Source of the DNA: Nageia nagi
Lineage: Eukaryota; Pinophyta
Direction of reading: 5' to 3'
Assembly: GCA_050084985.1 (NCBI GenBank)
Contig: JBITNC010000001.1
Coordinates: 193,440,001-193,504,000, forward strand
Length of the DNA stretch: 64,000 nucleotides
A program made the translations under genes and the position numbers. The notes beneath the pieces are model-generated. The model searched no databases. It saw nothing but the letters and a program-made list of their open reading frames with translations, and was not told the origin of the DNA. Every line of letters starts with the position of its first letter. The stretch's first letter is position 1. Positions 32,337 to 44,039 of the stretch are shown in pieces.

Positions 32337-32693
32337 CTAACTTGAAATATAATTTCTCAAATACCCTTCAAGCCATTTGTTAACAATTTCAATTTGCCCA
32401 TCAGTTTGGGGATGGTAGTTAGTACTAGGAGTCAATTTAGTACCACATAGCTTAAACAATTCTTGCCAAAACATGCTCAAAAATCTTTTTTCCCTATCAC
32501 TCATAATGGATCTAGGCAAACCATGCAATCTAAAAACTTCTTTAAAAAATAAATTAGCAACTTGTATGGCTGTATAAGTTGCTGAAATGGCATAGAAATG
32601 AGCAAATTTTATCAATCTATCAACAACAATGAATATGCAATCCTTCATGTATACCTTGGGCAAACTAGTAATGAAATCCATGGAGATACTTTC
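32337..32693 (-). CDS. Gypsy-B integrase catalytic core
   Basis: 114-residue minus frame. MDFITSLPKVYMKDCIFIVV leads to the first Asp in VVDRLIKFAHF, the second Asp in IMSDREKRFLSMFWQE and the Glu in HPQTDGQIEIVNKWLEGYL. All three DDE positions are present. It was part of one Pol frame, and only the stop just upstream separates it from the RNase H/zinc-finger frame. Confidence 0.85.
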   Translation of the reverse strand, partial: ESISMDFITSLPKVYMKDCIFIVVDRLIKFAHFYAISATYTAIQVANLFFKEVFRLHGLPRSIMSDREKRFLSMFWQELFKLCGTKLTPSTNYHPQTDGQIEIVNKWLEGYLRNYISS

Positions 32694-33530
32694 TCATTTC
32701 TGATTGGAAATAGGAAGTGGTTGAAGTAAACCAGCTAAAAATTCATGTTCTCCCTTATTTTCTTGGCAAATAACACATTCCTGAACATGCACGAAAATAT
32801 CTCTTTTCAAACCCTTCCAATAGAATCTTTCTCTAACTTGTTTGTAAGTCTTGTAGAAACTTAGATGGCCTACAAGTGGAGCATCATGCATGGCTGTCAT
32901 TAAAGTTTGTTTCATCTTTGATTCAGGTACTAAAAACACTCTTCCCTTGTAGAAAATTAGTCTTTCTTTATGGCTAAACCTATCATCTTCAACTTGCCCA
33001 TTTATTAGTTTGGAGCAAAAATCATTCTTCGCATATTCAGCCATAATTTTTACTTTCCAATCAGCAGAAATAATAGAAAGAGAATGAAAAGTAGGGTGCC
33101 TATAAAGTGCATCAGCTGCTGAATTCTTCTTACTCTTTATAAATTCAATTTCAAAATCATATGATTGCAACTTTGTTACCCATTTTTGTTGTTTTTCATT
33201 TAGTTCAGCTTGTCCTAAGAAGTATTTCAAATTGTTATGATCAGTTTTGACTATAAACTTGCCACACACCAAGTATTGCTTGAATTTGGTCAAGGCATGC
33301 ATGATAGCTAGCATCTCTTTATCATAGATGCTAAAAGTCTTCTCCACATTTGAGAGCTTTCTACTCTCATAGGCAATGGGGCATCCTTGTTGCATAAGTA
33401 CAGCTCCAACTCCAGCACCTGAAGCATCACAAGCAATAGTAAAAGCAATAGAAAAATTAGGAATAGCAAGTAAAGGAGTGGAAGTCATTACATCCTTCAA
33501 CTTTAGAAAACTTAGAAGAGCTTCATTAGA
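32694..33530 (-). CDS. Gypsy-B RNase H and integrase zinc finger
   Basis: 268-residue minus frame. RNase H begins at IACDASGAGVGAVLMQQGCP and continues SNVEKTFSIYDKEMLAIMHA and FIVKTDHNNLKYFLGQ. The HHCC zinc finger follows (HDAPLVGHLSFYKTYKQVRE, then CVICQENK). The only oddity is ADALYRHP where ADALSRRP is usual. Confidence 0.88.
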   Translation of the reverse strand, partial: SNEALLSFLKLKDVMTSTPLLAIPNFSIAFTIACDASGAGVGAVLMQQGCPIAYESRKLSNVEKTFSIYDKEMLAIMHALTKFKQYLVCGKFIVKTDHNNLKYFLGQAELNEKQQKWVTKLQSYDFEIEFIKSKKNSAADALYRHPTFHSLSIISADWKVKIMAEYAKNDFCSKLINGQVEDDRFSHKERLIFYKGRVFLVPESKMKQTLMTAMHDAPLVGHLSFYKTYKQVRERFYWKGLKRDIFVHVQECVICQENKGEHEFLAGLLQPLPISNQK

Positions 33531-34262
33531 CTATGAAAAAGCCCCTTTCTTAGTCAATTTAGTAAGGGGAGCAGCCAAAGATGAAAACCCCTTAATGAAC
33601 CTCCTGTAGTAATTGCATAATCCCACAAAACCTCTCAATTCTGTTAGGTTGGATGGTATAGGCCATCTTTGTACAACTAAAACTTTAGCTTGATCAACTT
33701 TCACCCCATCCTTGCAAATAATATGTCCTAAGTACAAAATTTCAGTCATAGCAAATTCACACTTAGATTTTTTTGCATAAAACTTTTGCTATCCTAAAAT
33801 GCTCAAAATTGAATCTAAATGTTGTAAATGATCATCCCAATTTTTGCTATATACCAAAATATCATCAAAAAATACCAAGACAAAGTGCCTCAAATGCTGA
33901 CTGAAAATTTGATTCATGGCTGATTGAAAAGTGGCAGGTGCATTAGTCAATCCCAAAGGCATAACCATAAACTCATAGTGTCCACAATGGCATCTAAATG
34001 CTATTTTATACACATCCTCATCCTTCATACGAATTTGATGATATCTTGATCTAAGATCAATTTTTAAAAAATACTTAGCCCCATGTAACTCATCTATCAA
34101 TTCATCAACTCTAGGAATAGGATATCTATTTTTTATAGTTTTTTTATTCAATGCCTTATAATTAATGCATATTCTCATAGTTCCATCCTTCTTTTTCACT
34201 AAAACAACAGGTGAGGCAAAAGGACTACAACTAGGTCTAATGTGTCCAATCAAGCAATTCAA
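33531..34262 (-). pseudogene. Gypsy-B reverse transcriptase
   Basis: Minus-strand [82 protein letters not shown] and the catalytic [21 protein letters not shown] stop near 33788 splits it from the thumb part (LYLGHIICKDGVKVDQAKVL, LRGFVGLCNYYRRFIKGFSS). Confidence 0.88.
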
Positions 34263-35498
34263 TAATTATTTTCTCAATCTCATCTTTAAAAACCTTTGGA
34301 TGCCTATAAGGTTTTATTATAACAAGTTTACTATTTGCTTCCAATTCAATAACATGCTAAAAACTTCTACTAGGTGGCAAACCTTTAGGTAGGTCAGAAA
34401 ATACCTTAAGATGTTTTTGTAGCAAACCTTGAATTTGAGGATGATAGGTGGTTGATTTTTTCCTTTCTGTACTGAAAATTACAGTTGCTCATTCAATGTC
34501 TCTATGCCTCATCATTCTCTCCATTCTTTTGCAAGAGACATCCAAAATTTTGCAAGAATCTTTTGGCCCATTTTCCTTTATTCCTTGCAACACCACATAT
34601 TTCCCTTCAAGCACAAATTTCAGTTCCAATTTTTGATAATTAGTAACATAATCACCAAGTGAATATAACCATTGCACATCCAAAACCATATGTGGAATGC
34701 CTCCTAAGGGAAAAACAAAGAATTACTTATCTACTTTCATGTTGCTAAAATTAATTTTTATGTTTGTTACCACTTTGTTGCAAGTGATAAGATCACCATT
34801 GCCAATAGCAACACTAAAACCAAGAATGATAGCTGTAGGAAGATTCTTTCTAGTGGCAAACTTCTCATCAACAAAATTGTAAGTAGCACCACCATCTATT
34901 AAAATAATAACCTTCTCATCAAAAGATCTACCTGGTACTTTAATAGTGCGAAACTGATTCAACCCACTCAAAGTGGCTAAAGAACCTCCAGGAACTTCCT
35001 CATACTCCCTTTGTGCTTCCTCTTCCAAAGGTGTCTCATCTACCTCATAAAAATTAGAATTATCAGAATTAGAATCAAAATGTAATTCAATGATTTTCAT
35101 ACCTCCTTCTCTACATTTATGACCTCTTTACCAAGGAGACTTGCAAATGAAACACTTATTTTGTTTTCTTAGCTCATGTTTCTCTTCTTATGTCAAGCGT
35201 GGTCCATTTGGAGGCTTATTAGATGGCTGAAAACTAGATCTGAAACCCTCTCTATGCATGGGATTCTTGCCATAAAAATTCCTTTCATTTCCACCTTGCT
35301 ATGTGAGATTTCCTGATTGTCCATACTACTATCCAAAACCTATTTTCCTAGCTGCAAAATGTGGTCTAATAGATGTGTTATGTGCAACATATTTTTGCCT
35401 AGGAGGTAAAATAGATTCCAAGTTCAAAGCCCTCTTAATGGCATCATCAAGAGTTACTGGCTCAAAAGCCTTAACTAGCCCTTTCAAAGGTTCCAATA
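34263..35498 (-). pseudogene. Gypsy-B Gag C-terminus, zinc knuckle and protease
   Basis: Gag resumes after Copia-2 (EPLKGLVKAFEP, ALNLES), then a knuckle CFICKSPWYRGHKC at about 35105-35160. The protease (35100-34723 and 34689-34489) has the active-site ILIDGGATYNFVDEKFA, with DGG for the usual DSG, and VLDVQWLYSLGDYVTNYQKL. At least two breaks lie between the parts. 35494-35498 (CAATA) is the left TSD of Copia-2. Confidence 0.8.
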
Positions 35499-35977
35499 TG
35501 AAGGAATTAGACCTACTCTAATTCTCAAGGTCCAAGAATAGGAAACTCAATCATTCAACATAACACCATTCACACAAGATAACATAAATATAATGTGGTT
35601 TCTCCCTCCTTGGGAGTACATCTACATCTAGTTCTCTATTCTCAATCTATGCACCTCTTACTACAATTCTCTTCCTCTCCTACACAAACTAGTAGAGTAA
35701 TCTTACTCCAAAAACTTAGTTATGTTACAAGAGGAGAGGCCCTCTATTTATAGATTGAGAGCACCTCCCTAACCTCCCTTTAACCTAAGGGTAAGGTTAG
35801 GGTTACAATAAATGTATGACCTAACTTTAACCTACCAACTAACCCCATGGTAAGGTCAAAGTCCACACATAATAAAGAATTCAATTAATCTCTTAAGGTA
35901 TCTACATATCCTTTAAATGATTAATTGAATTTACAAGGAGTTTAGATATTCATAATATTTCATTACAAATTCTAACA
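35499..35977 (-). repeat. Copia-2 3' LTR (479 bp)
   Basis: About 15 differences by eye from 44040-44518. In element orientation it starts TGTTAG and ends CCTTCA. It contains a TATAAATAG TATA box and the U3 palindrome (35880-35930). Confidence 0.93.
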
Positions 35978-36456
35978 CTCCCCCTTAATGCAATATTGGG
36001 ATAAAGCATAGAAGAGAGAAGAGAGAGAGTAAGAGAGAGTTCTCCTCCATAGAGATACAAGTGGAGATGAGAACATTTACATATTTGAGAATCTTTTTCA
36101 GAACTAGTATGAGACTCACTACATTACCATTTGAAAAAATGGTTTACAATACAATAATTAATTATAACTGATTTCACTGTACATAGTAGTCAATCAACTT
36201 TAAGCTGACATATGAGTCTCCATGAGCTTGCTTACACAAGGTGAGTAACCTGCATTTCTGAAGAAGATCCTGCATGCTACAAGCAACTCATGAACAAAAT
36301 CAGTTAGATGCATCATATATTCAAATAAGAGAATCAAATAATGCCATCTTATAAATAACTGATCAATGGTACACTATAAGTCATCACGGAGATGCCAAGC
36401 CATCACTCATAGTCACTTGTTGTATATAGACATGTGTTGATTATTAATAGAGCATA
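35978..36456 (-). other. Copia-2 3' UTR and polypurine tract
   Basis: Matches Copia-1 6891-7371 in reverse. The polypurine tract AAGGGGGAG abuts the LTR, preceded by an AG/TC-rich run (about 36011-36045). Confidence 0.75.
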
Positions 36457-36962
36457 AAAATTGTACAAGTTTCTCACGCAGAGCAAACTCACCACAAAGG
36501 TATAGAATGTATAATAAGTTCCTCATGTAGAGCGAACTTACCATGGAGGTATATTAATTATATGCTCAAAAATTGTACAACAAGTTTCTCATGCAAAGCA
36601 AACTTACCACGGAGGTATAAAATGTACAACAAGTTTGTCACATAGAGCAAACTTACCACGGAGGTATAAAAATGTACAAGTTTGTCACGCAGAGCAAAAT
36701 TACCATGGAGCTATAAAATATACAACAAGTTTATCATGTAGAGCAAACTTACCATGGAGGTATAAAAATGTACAATCAAGTTTGTCACGCAAAGCAAATT
36801 TACCACGGAGGTATAAAATGTACAACAAGTTTGTCACGTAGAGCAAACTTACCATGGAGGTATAAAAATGTACAAGTTTGTCACACAGAGCAAACTTACC
36901 ATGGAGGTATAAAAATGTACAAGTTTTTTCATGTAGAGCAAACTTACCACGGAGGTATATCA
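36457..36962 (-). repeat. Tandem hairpin array in Copia-2 3' UTR (10 units)
   Basis: Ten units of about 40-70 bp on the same theme as Copia-1. First arms are AAGTTT 36467-36472 / AAACTC 36485-36490, last arms AAGTTT 36921-36926 / AAACTT 36940-36945. Seven units keep perfect 6-7-bp arms, one has a G-U pair and two have a single mismatch. One unit uses AAGTTC/GAACTT. Open frames across it (YLRGKFAL / YLHGKFAL repeats) follow from the repeat. Confidence 0.88.
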
Positions 36963-37062
36963 TAATCAACACACACTATATAACAACAACAAAAGAGCCT
37001 CTTAGAGGTGAAGTTGTCATCACTAACAAAAGTGCAAACTTCACTCCCCCTTGAGGGTAACT

Positions 37063-37732
37063 TCACCAACCTAAGAGAATCCCTAAGCTTGCTGAACTGA
37101 GCTTCAAGAAGGGCTTGGTGAATAAATCAACAGAGTTTTCAGTAGATGGAAAATACTCCAAGTGTATGATGTCATATACAACCTTCTCCCTGATAAAATG
37201 GGCTTGGATTTCTACATGTTTGGTTCTTTGATGGAACACAAGATTCTTAGCTAAAGAGATAGCGAATTGATTATCTGATGAAATAAGAGATGGGCCATTT
37301 TGCTTATACCCAATTTCATTCAAAATATGCCTCAGCCAAATAGCTTCTTGGGTGGTAATAGACATGGCTCGATATTCAGCTTCGGTGGTAGAAAGAGTCA
37401 CAGTAGGTTGCTTCTTGGAAGCCCAAGAGATAGCACCTAAACCAATGCTAAACACATATGCAGAGGTTGATTTTTTATCATCTCTATCTCCCCTATAATC
37501 AGAATCTGAGAACCCAGAGAGAACAATTGAGGGCACTTTGGAATAATTAAGAGTAAGATCCTTTGTCCCTGCCACATACCTCAAGATTTTCTTAATAGCA
37601 TTGAGGTGTCTAACATATGGTTTTTGCATGAATCGTGCCATCAGATTCACTGCAAAGGTATATATCAGGATGAGAGATAGTCAGATACAGAAGACTACTG
37701 ATCAATTGCCTATAAGCTGTAGCATCAGCCAA
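37063..37732 (-). pseudogene. Copia-2 RNase H
   Basis: 195-residue minus frame: MNLMARFMQKPYVRHLNAIK, then SGFSDSDYRGDRDDKKSTSA, STTEAEYRAMSITTQEAIWL and SSDNQFAISLAKNLVFHQRT. Catalytic acidic residues are visible. A frameshift near 37660-37732 separates it from RT, and the C-terminal end is shifted (FLKLSSASLG instead of the usual KPL..). Confidence 0.87.
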
Positions 37733-38663
37733 CTAAGAATCTGAGCTCAGTGATACAATGATTTTAGGAGAAATAGGTATTGCAGCATATCTACACTCCT
37801 CCATTCCAAACTTTTGCAAGATGTCTGATATATACTTAGATTGACTAAGATAAGTACAATCTTTATGTTGGTATACTTGCATCCCAAGATAGTAATGCAA
37901 TAGACCTAGATCAGTCATTTCAAATGTTGCCTTTAGTTTGGATATGCACTCTTGGATGATTTCAATATTATTGCCAGTTATGAGAAGATCATCCACATAT
38001 AGGAGAATTAAGACCATGTCTTTTCCTTGATTGAGTACATAGAGATCTGAGTCAGAGAAGCATTTAGAAAAACCAATATCTGCAAAGAATTCTAAAATTT
38101 TCTTGTACCATGCTCTAGGTGCTTGCTTAAATCCATACAGAGACTTCTTTAGCTTACACACAAGAGACTCTTTTCCTTTTGGAATAAATCCTTTTGGTTG
38201 ATTCATGTAGATTTCTGCATCCAAGTCACCATTAAGAAATGCACTCTTGACATCAAGTTAAAAAAACTTTCCATCCTTGAGCTGCAGAAAGAGCAAGGAT
38301 TATCCTGATAGTAGGCATCTTGGCCACAGGAGTAAAGGTTTCCTCATAATCAATACCATATTTCTAAGTGAATCCTTTGGCCACTAACCTTGCTTTGTAT
38401 TTTTCAATTTCTTCATCATAATTGTACTTGACCTTGTATATCCATTTATTTTCAATCATATTTTTCTCATTGGGATAAAGAACCAAATCCCAAGTTTCAT
38501 TTTTCATGAGCGTCTCATACTCAACTTTCATAGCTTCCATCCAACACTCTTACTTGGAAGCTTCTTTGAAGGTTGATGGCTCATTCGTATTATCAATTTT
38601 GGCAAATAAAGATTTATTCAAGGTCATACTTCTTGTAATTCTCTGAGCTAGAGAATTTTGCTC
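37733..38663 (-). pseudogene. Copia-2 reverse transcriptase
   Basis: The open part (38224-37733) holds YMNQPKGFIPKGKESLVCKL, LYGFKQAPRAWYKK and the catalytic LILLYVDDLLITGNN. The upstream RT (38663-38230; NETWDLVLYPN-like, KARLVAKG-like) is broken by a frameshift and stops. Confidence 0.87.
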
Positions 38664-39732
38664 TTATGGTGACTTTCCTACATGATCATCCAACCAGTTA
38701 GATGCAGGTGAAGAATCATCTGAATCAAACACCTCAGCATGAGAAGTCATATCCTTAGGAAATTCATTGAACTTAACATCCCTAGAAACAAAGACTTTTT
38801 TATGAGATGAGGAGTAGAGCTTGTAACCTCTATGCTGATTATCATACCCCACAAAGATGCATTTTTTTGATCTTTTATCTAACTTCTTTATTTTCTCTGA
38901 GGTAATGAAGGTAAATGCATCACAATCGAAGACCCTAAAGTGTGAGATGTTAGGTTTCTTTCCTATCCATGCTTCATATGGAGTTTTACCTTCAATTGCT
39001 TTAGTAGGACACCTATTTAGGGTGTGAATAGTAGTGTGAACGGCTTCACCCCATAAGAAACTAGGAAAGTTACCCAACATGCATCTTGCCATTTCCATAA
39101 TGGTTCGATTCTTCCTTTTAGCAACTCCATTTTGTTGAGGGGTGTAAGGGATTGTGAATTGTCGCTTGATCCCATGTTTAACACAATAGTCATTAAACTC
39201 ATTGCTATTATACTCACCCCCATTATCAGATCTCAACATCTTGATCTTAAAATCAGTTTGATTTTCAACAAGAGCCTTGAAGTCTTTAAATCTGTCAAAA
39301 GTTTGATCCTTGTGCTCAAGTAGATAACCAAATGTCATCCTACTGAAGTCATCAATGAAGGTCAGAACATAAGAAGCTCCCCCTAGAGACTTAGTCTGAA
39401 ATAGACCCATCAAATCTAAATGCATAAGTTGAAGAGGATGAGTAGCTCGAGTTGCCTTATCTTTTTCAAACTTTTGCCTATTCATCTTTCCTAGAATGCA
39501 CCTTTCATAAAGACCAATTGTGGGTGAAATATTAGGTAAACCTTCCACAAGTTCTTGATTTTTCATATCTTGAATACTCTTATGGTTAAGGTGCCCTAAT
39601 CATTGAAGCCAAAGATTACCCTTTGATCAAACATTTGCAGCAAGACAAATCTTTGAAGGTACTTGATCCATAATATAAAGGTCATCCTTTACTGATCCTT
39701 TCATTTAAGGTGGCAAGTCCTTTCTTAACACA
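38664..39732 (-). pseudogene. Copia-2 integrase
   Basis: 300-residue minus frame from 39566 with the DDE triad: first Asp in LQLMHLDLMGLF, second in MLRSDNGGEYNSNEF, Glu position in NGVAKRKNRTIMEMARC, where AERKN of Copia-1 reads AKRKN. The catalytic Glu therefore appears to be lost (Glu to Lys). The upstream HHCC segment (39732-39567) is out of frame. Confidence 0.86.
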
Positions 39733-39984
39733 TCAGGAGTGTGAGGTAAACTCAAATGAGTATCCTTTCCTTGTAATCTGAATTACGAAGATAAGATTCA
39801 TCTTTAGTTTAGGCACATAAAAGACATTATGAAAAACCTTTCCATGAATCTTCACACTCCCTATTCCTTGAACATCAAGGACTGAATTATCACCTATCAC
39901 AACTGCATCCTTCTTGTACTTATGAAAGTTTTCAAACTTATCCTTTTCATAACACATGTGATTAGTGCATCCTGAATCAACAAT
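39733..39984 (-). pseudogene. Copia-2 protease and GAG-pre-integrase
   Basis: Minus strand. The DSGCTNHMCYEKDKFENF protease start is preceded by a TAG where Copia-1 has TGG (WIIDSG), so the frame starts in the ORF at 39957. Then VFHNVFYVPKLKMNLIFV. Same reading frame as Gag upstream. Confidence 0.8.
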
Positions 39985-40934
39985 CTAATCATTTGAAACA
40001 GTTTGAGTCATTGAGTAGTAGGCAACAGTAGCAGCATGCTTGTTCTTATTTTTATTATTAAAATTTCTTACATTTATATTTCCCTTACCTTTTTGAGCAA
40101 GTATCTTTTTACGATAATCATACTCTTTGTGTCCAAAGATGCCACAAAAGTTACAATTTCCATCAAACTTTTCCTGAGGTGTTGGATTGCTTGATCCAGC
40201 TTTGTCATTCCTTTGCTTGAAGTTGCCATGCTTCCTGATGGTAGATGAGGATTTGTTATCTTTGAATTTATAATGTTTGAACTTCTTTTTGAAAGGAGTT
40301 TTGGTTGCTCCTAGAGCAATGTTATTATCCTTTGGAGAAAAGTTCAACATTTTCTTGTTCAAAGTTTCCTCATGCTTCAGAAGGAGTCTAGAAAGATTAT
40401 CAAGAGAGATAACATCTTTTTCATCATCGAGCCTAGTTTCCATAACTGTGACAAAGTTACTAAACTTTGTAGAAAGGCTTTGAAGAATGATGAATACCAT
40501 GAACTCATCATTGATCCAGTTGCACCCACAGCCAATCAGTTATGTCCTGAGGTTAATGATTTTGTTCAAGTAAATAGAAACACTTTCATCTTCTCCTTGA
40601 CGATATTGCAACAACTTTTGTAAAATGGTGAACCTTCTTGAAAATTTTGACCCAAGGTAAATTTTCTTTAGCCTATCCCAAGCTTCCTTTGCTAATGTTG
40701 AAGAAGAGATCATGAGAAGGACGTCATCTAAAACTGCATGATAGATCATTGAAGTTGCTAACTTATTCTTTGAGTTGTAGATTTCAAGAGCCTTCTCATC
40801 TCTAGGAGTGACCATGTCTTCATTAACTATTTGCCACAACTTCCTTACTTGTAACTCAGCTTTCATACGAGGTTCCCATATGCCAAAGTTGGAACCATTG
40901 AGTATATGCTTGGGTATGAAGGTTTCAACCATTG
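39985..40934 (-). pseudogene. gag: Copia-2 Gag, one internal stop
   Basis: Start MVETFIPKHILNGSNFGIWE at 40934, matching Copia-1. A TAA at 40540-40542 replaces a CAA, with the frame otherwise continuous to 39985. The knuckle CNFCGIFGHKEYDY lacks its last Cys, as in Copia-1 but with Tyr instead of Phe. Confidence 0.85.
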
Positions 40935-42480
40935 CTACATAAAAGTAAATATGCAATAAGAATGCAAATTTTTACAATTTACCATCTATATAAATAAAAC
41001 ATTGATAAGTAAACATGTCCCACATGTGCAAACTTATAAACCACAATCCGTAGAAGGATAAAGTTGGGATTGCTTTCTTGTATAGAATTAGGCCTTCACT
41101 TGGATGCTCGCAAGGTGGAGCCCAGGTACTACAAGTCTTCAACCAGTTCACCTTGGTCAGTAATATACTCTCACAAGAAGAAGTACCAACTATTTTCCAA
41201 GGATCTGATGTATCTTGGACCGACCATTTTAATTATCTTTTTAAGGTTTTCAATTTTCCTCCTAGGTTATCAGGATAATCCCTGAATAGACATGCGAATA
41301 TGTGGTATCACTACACACATGCCTATCCACCTAATAGAGTTATGTCCAATCCAACAGAGGTCTTAGGGGCAATTAAGATGGATTTATCACCACTTGGTTC
41401 TTCAGACTAAAAAGGCTCTAGTCTGCCCTGTCCTCACCTCGTGGCTCCCCAAACAAGTCATGTTGTGGAAAAGTACGTGCGGATGTATTCATTTTAGGGG
41501 TTACTTTTAATATTTTACATTTTGCAAGTATAAAGCAATTGTGCAAAAATATAAAGTAAAGTAAAAATACATCATCCACATGAACTTGAAAAACCTTAAA
41601 AGTCCAATGGGTTTTGTACTAACCCCTAAAGGACATTTTACATTTTGCATACTTTGCTCAATTTCATAAATTCATTCAATTACTTTAATGAATTTAAAAA
41701 AGGCTAAGTCCTACTTAGCATTAATCCATAACTTAAACATGCATTATTCCATGACTTAAAAATTAAGTAATAATCATGCATCATGCATTATTTAACTTAA
41801 AATTTTAAGTACTAAGCATGTTTTATTCCTCAAACAAGATTAACAGGCATGCATTACAAATTTAGCATGCAAGATTTAGATAAAGTTTTAAGTATAAATT
41901 ATACAAATTCCCCCCTTTTCACTTAAAGTGTTATCCCTAAAAACTTGTATGCTAAAAATTGTCTTTTAAGTAAAAAAATTTCCCTTGTTTACTTAAAAAA
42001 AATAACATACTTAGATTACCTTAGCAAATTTTTACTAAGAATGTTTTGCCTAAGTAAATTACCATGCTTAGAGAAAAAAAATGCTAAGAGGTTGGCATTC
42101 TAGAAATTGCATGTGCACCTTAGTAAATTAAACATGCAATATTAAAAATATTCTAAGCATTTTTAAAAAAGGTAAGCTAAGTTTAACTTAAAAATATTTT
42201 TGACCTTATTGTAGAAATAAGTTAAAAATATTCACTACTTACCAAGTCTCCAAGAATTAAATGGAAAAAGAAGGAGACTCATACATAGTTAATGCTCCTT
42301 TTACCTCAAGCACTCCAAGTAAAAAAAAAAAATGCATATAGGTAAAGTAGTGATGGCTAACCTTCCCTTACCAAGAAGGAGTATATGTTGCTTGTGCATG
42401 TGCATGCAAGTAGTAAAAAAAAATTAAATGCACAAAGAAAAAAAGGTTTGTTGTTAGCTTTGTTTTTAATGAAGAGAAGA
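40935..42480 (-). other. Conserved gag-proximal leader of Copia-2
   Basis: Reverse-strand counterpart of Copia-1 1561-2632, including a pyrimidine-TAG site three bases before the gag ATG. 41700-42200 is AT-rich with TTAAGCATGC-type motifs. No protein supported. Confidence 0.65.
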
Positions 42481-42838
42481 TGCAACCGGTGAGGGAGGAG
42501 GGGTGAGTCTGCGACATCTAATAATTTAGCAAGTTAGTAGATCTCAATATGATTTGCACATTGGTCGCTAAAGACATGGCTTTCTTGGCAACATTAACAC
42601 CGCTTCTCCAAATGCAACATCTAGCAATAGGATTGATCATAGGGGGCACGTTTCTCTTTCAAACGTCACTCGAAGAGTTCGTTCTCAGATTTCCAAGGTA
42701 TCATTTGCAGCAGCTTCACCTTTCCTCCTGATGGTCTTCTCTGCGACCCCTAATGGCGGGGACTCTTCTCTTCTCTTCTCTTCAACACAACCTCTCTCCT
42801 TATTAACAAATTTCTCTCATTTTTCTTACCATGTATAA

Positions 42839-43220
42839 ATTATGCCCAACTGCTGATCACAAAGAAGAAATATGGTGAAAGCCCATGTTTGAAGTACGAG
42901 TTCCACATTCAGACCTGATGAGGGGAGGAAATGATGAGGTCGACATCACAGAGAAAAACATCACTTTGGCCTTCTTTTTATCAATTTTTGTTGTTCTGAT
43001 GTGGGAGATGAGTTTGCCACTTACTACCATAGATAAATTTTTGTTCATGTACTTAACGAATGGAGTAGCATGTGCAGCATTTGCGTTCACGGCATGTAGT
43101 CTGATGGTGGCAATGTATACGATGTTGGGTTCACAAGAAATGAGAGTGTACATAGCCATTCACCACAGCCTGAGAGGTCTAATCTCACAATCGAACTCAG
43201 ACAGGGGAAAGCCAACTTAG
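42839..43220 (+). CDS. Unrecognised two-helix membrane-type ORF, antisense in Copia-2 leader
   Basis: Plus-strand frame from 42885 (111 residues; the frame extends upstream to about 42840). It has a charged N-terminus (HSDLMRGGNDEVDITEKN), then two hydrophobic stretches, ITLAFFLSIFVVLMW and GVACAAFAFTACSLMVAMYTML, separated by SLPLTTIDKFLFMYLTN, and a basic tail. The layout resembles the C-terminal membrane part of plant PGG/ankyrin-type proteins, but I cannot assign it. It runs opposite to the host element and has no counterpart in Copia-1 or Copia-3. It may be captured host sequence, and expression is unknown. Confidence 0.4.
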
Positions 43221-43304
43221 ATAGGGGAATGCAGGTTTCATGGTTTAGGCTTCGGAGGCATTCAGGAATTGGTGTGCGATCGGTGTAGATAAAGGGAGTG
43301 CGCC

Positions 43305-43412
43305 ATCATGGCGTATCTATTTTGTGCATATCTTACGATCATTACAGTCCATGAAACTCTGTCTGCATCATGCATCTTGTCAAACAATTCGCGTGCCTTC
43401 CCTACGCTTTTG
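43305..43412 (-). pseudogene. PPR gene fragment in Copia-2 leader
   Basis: Minus-strand translation gives ARELFDKMHDADRVSWTVMI followed by a YAQNRYA-like stretch, one complete plant PPR unit, then loses similarity. It corresponds to Copia-1 1140-1240 in sequence and in position within the leader. Too short to be functional. Confidence 0.65.
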
Positions 43413-44039
43413 CCATTATTGTTTACTGCCAAACCTTTGAAAATTTCATTTTGCCCTTTTAAATTTGAACTGACATAATCATTGCATTCTCTCTTTTTTT
43501 TTTAATTAATTGCATCTTTAAAAAAAAATTTCCCCCATATTTGCTTTAAATAAATTGCCTCTAAAAATTATTTCTCTCTATTTGCATTAAAATTTTTGCA
43601 AGAATTTTAGAGAAAAAAAAATATTATGTAAATATTACACCTTGGCAATGCTTGAAATAGAGTTATTAATCAATGCTACTAACAAACAAAATGTTAGTAA
43701 AAAAATTTGCATTACATAGTATCCTCTTTAAAAAGGTATATCATGTATTAAGCATTTTGTAAAAAAAATGCTACTAACATAAGAGGTTAGTAAAAAAAAA
43801 TTGCTTGCATTGCCATTTTGATTATATTTTGCAAAAATAAGCTCCAATATCTCACAAAATATGTTAGTATCTAATGCAATAATCCATAAGATAACCAAAT
43901 GAGGAGGAAATTTATACCTTCTCTTAGTTTTACCTCACCAATGGGGTGTAAGATGAGGAATGAAGGAGGATCACCAAGATGTAGAAGAAAAGCTTCCAAA
44001 CCTAGAAGAAGAGCTTCCACACCAAGCTCTGATACTAAT
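43413..44039 (-). other. LTR-proximal AT-rich leader and primer-binding site of Copia-2
   Basis: AT-rich leader with TTAGTAGCATTTTTT-like stretches matching Copia-1 1-120. Next to the 5' LTR the minus strand reads TTAGTATCAGAGCTTGG (44021-44037), a near match to the initiator Met tRNA site. Confidence 0.7.

Noticed and set aside
36457-36962. CRISPR-like array
   Set aside because: Units are degenerate with no unique spacers, lie inside a plant retrotransposon, and no cas genes are present.
36700-36972. Repetitive protein with YLRGKFAL / YLHGKFAL units
   Set aside because: It is the translation of the hairpin array, which is open in both directions because of its unit structure. The element's pol already ended upstream.
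42549-42731. 60-residue plus-strand ORF as a second membrane protein
   Set aside because: Short and without an equivalent in siblings. Hydrophobic content alone is not enough.
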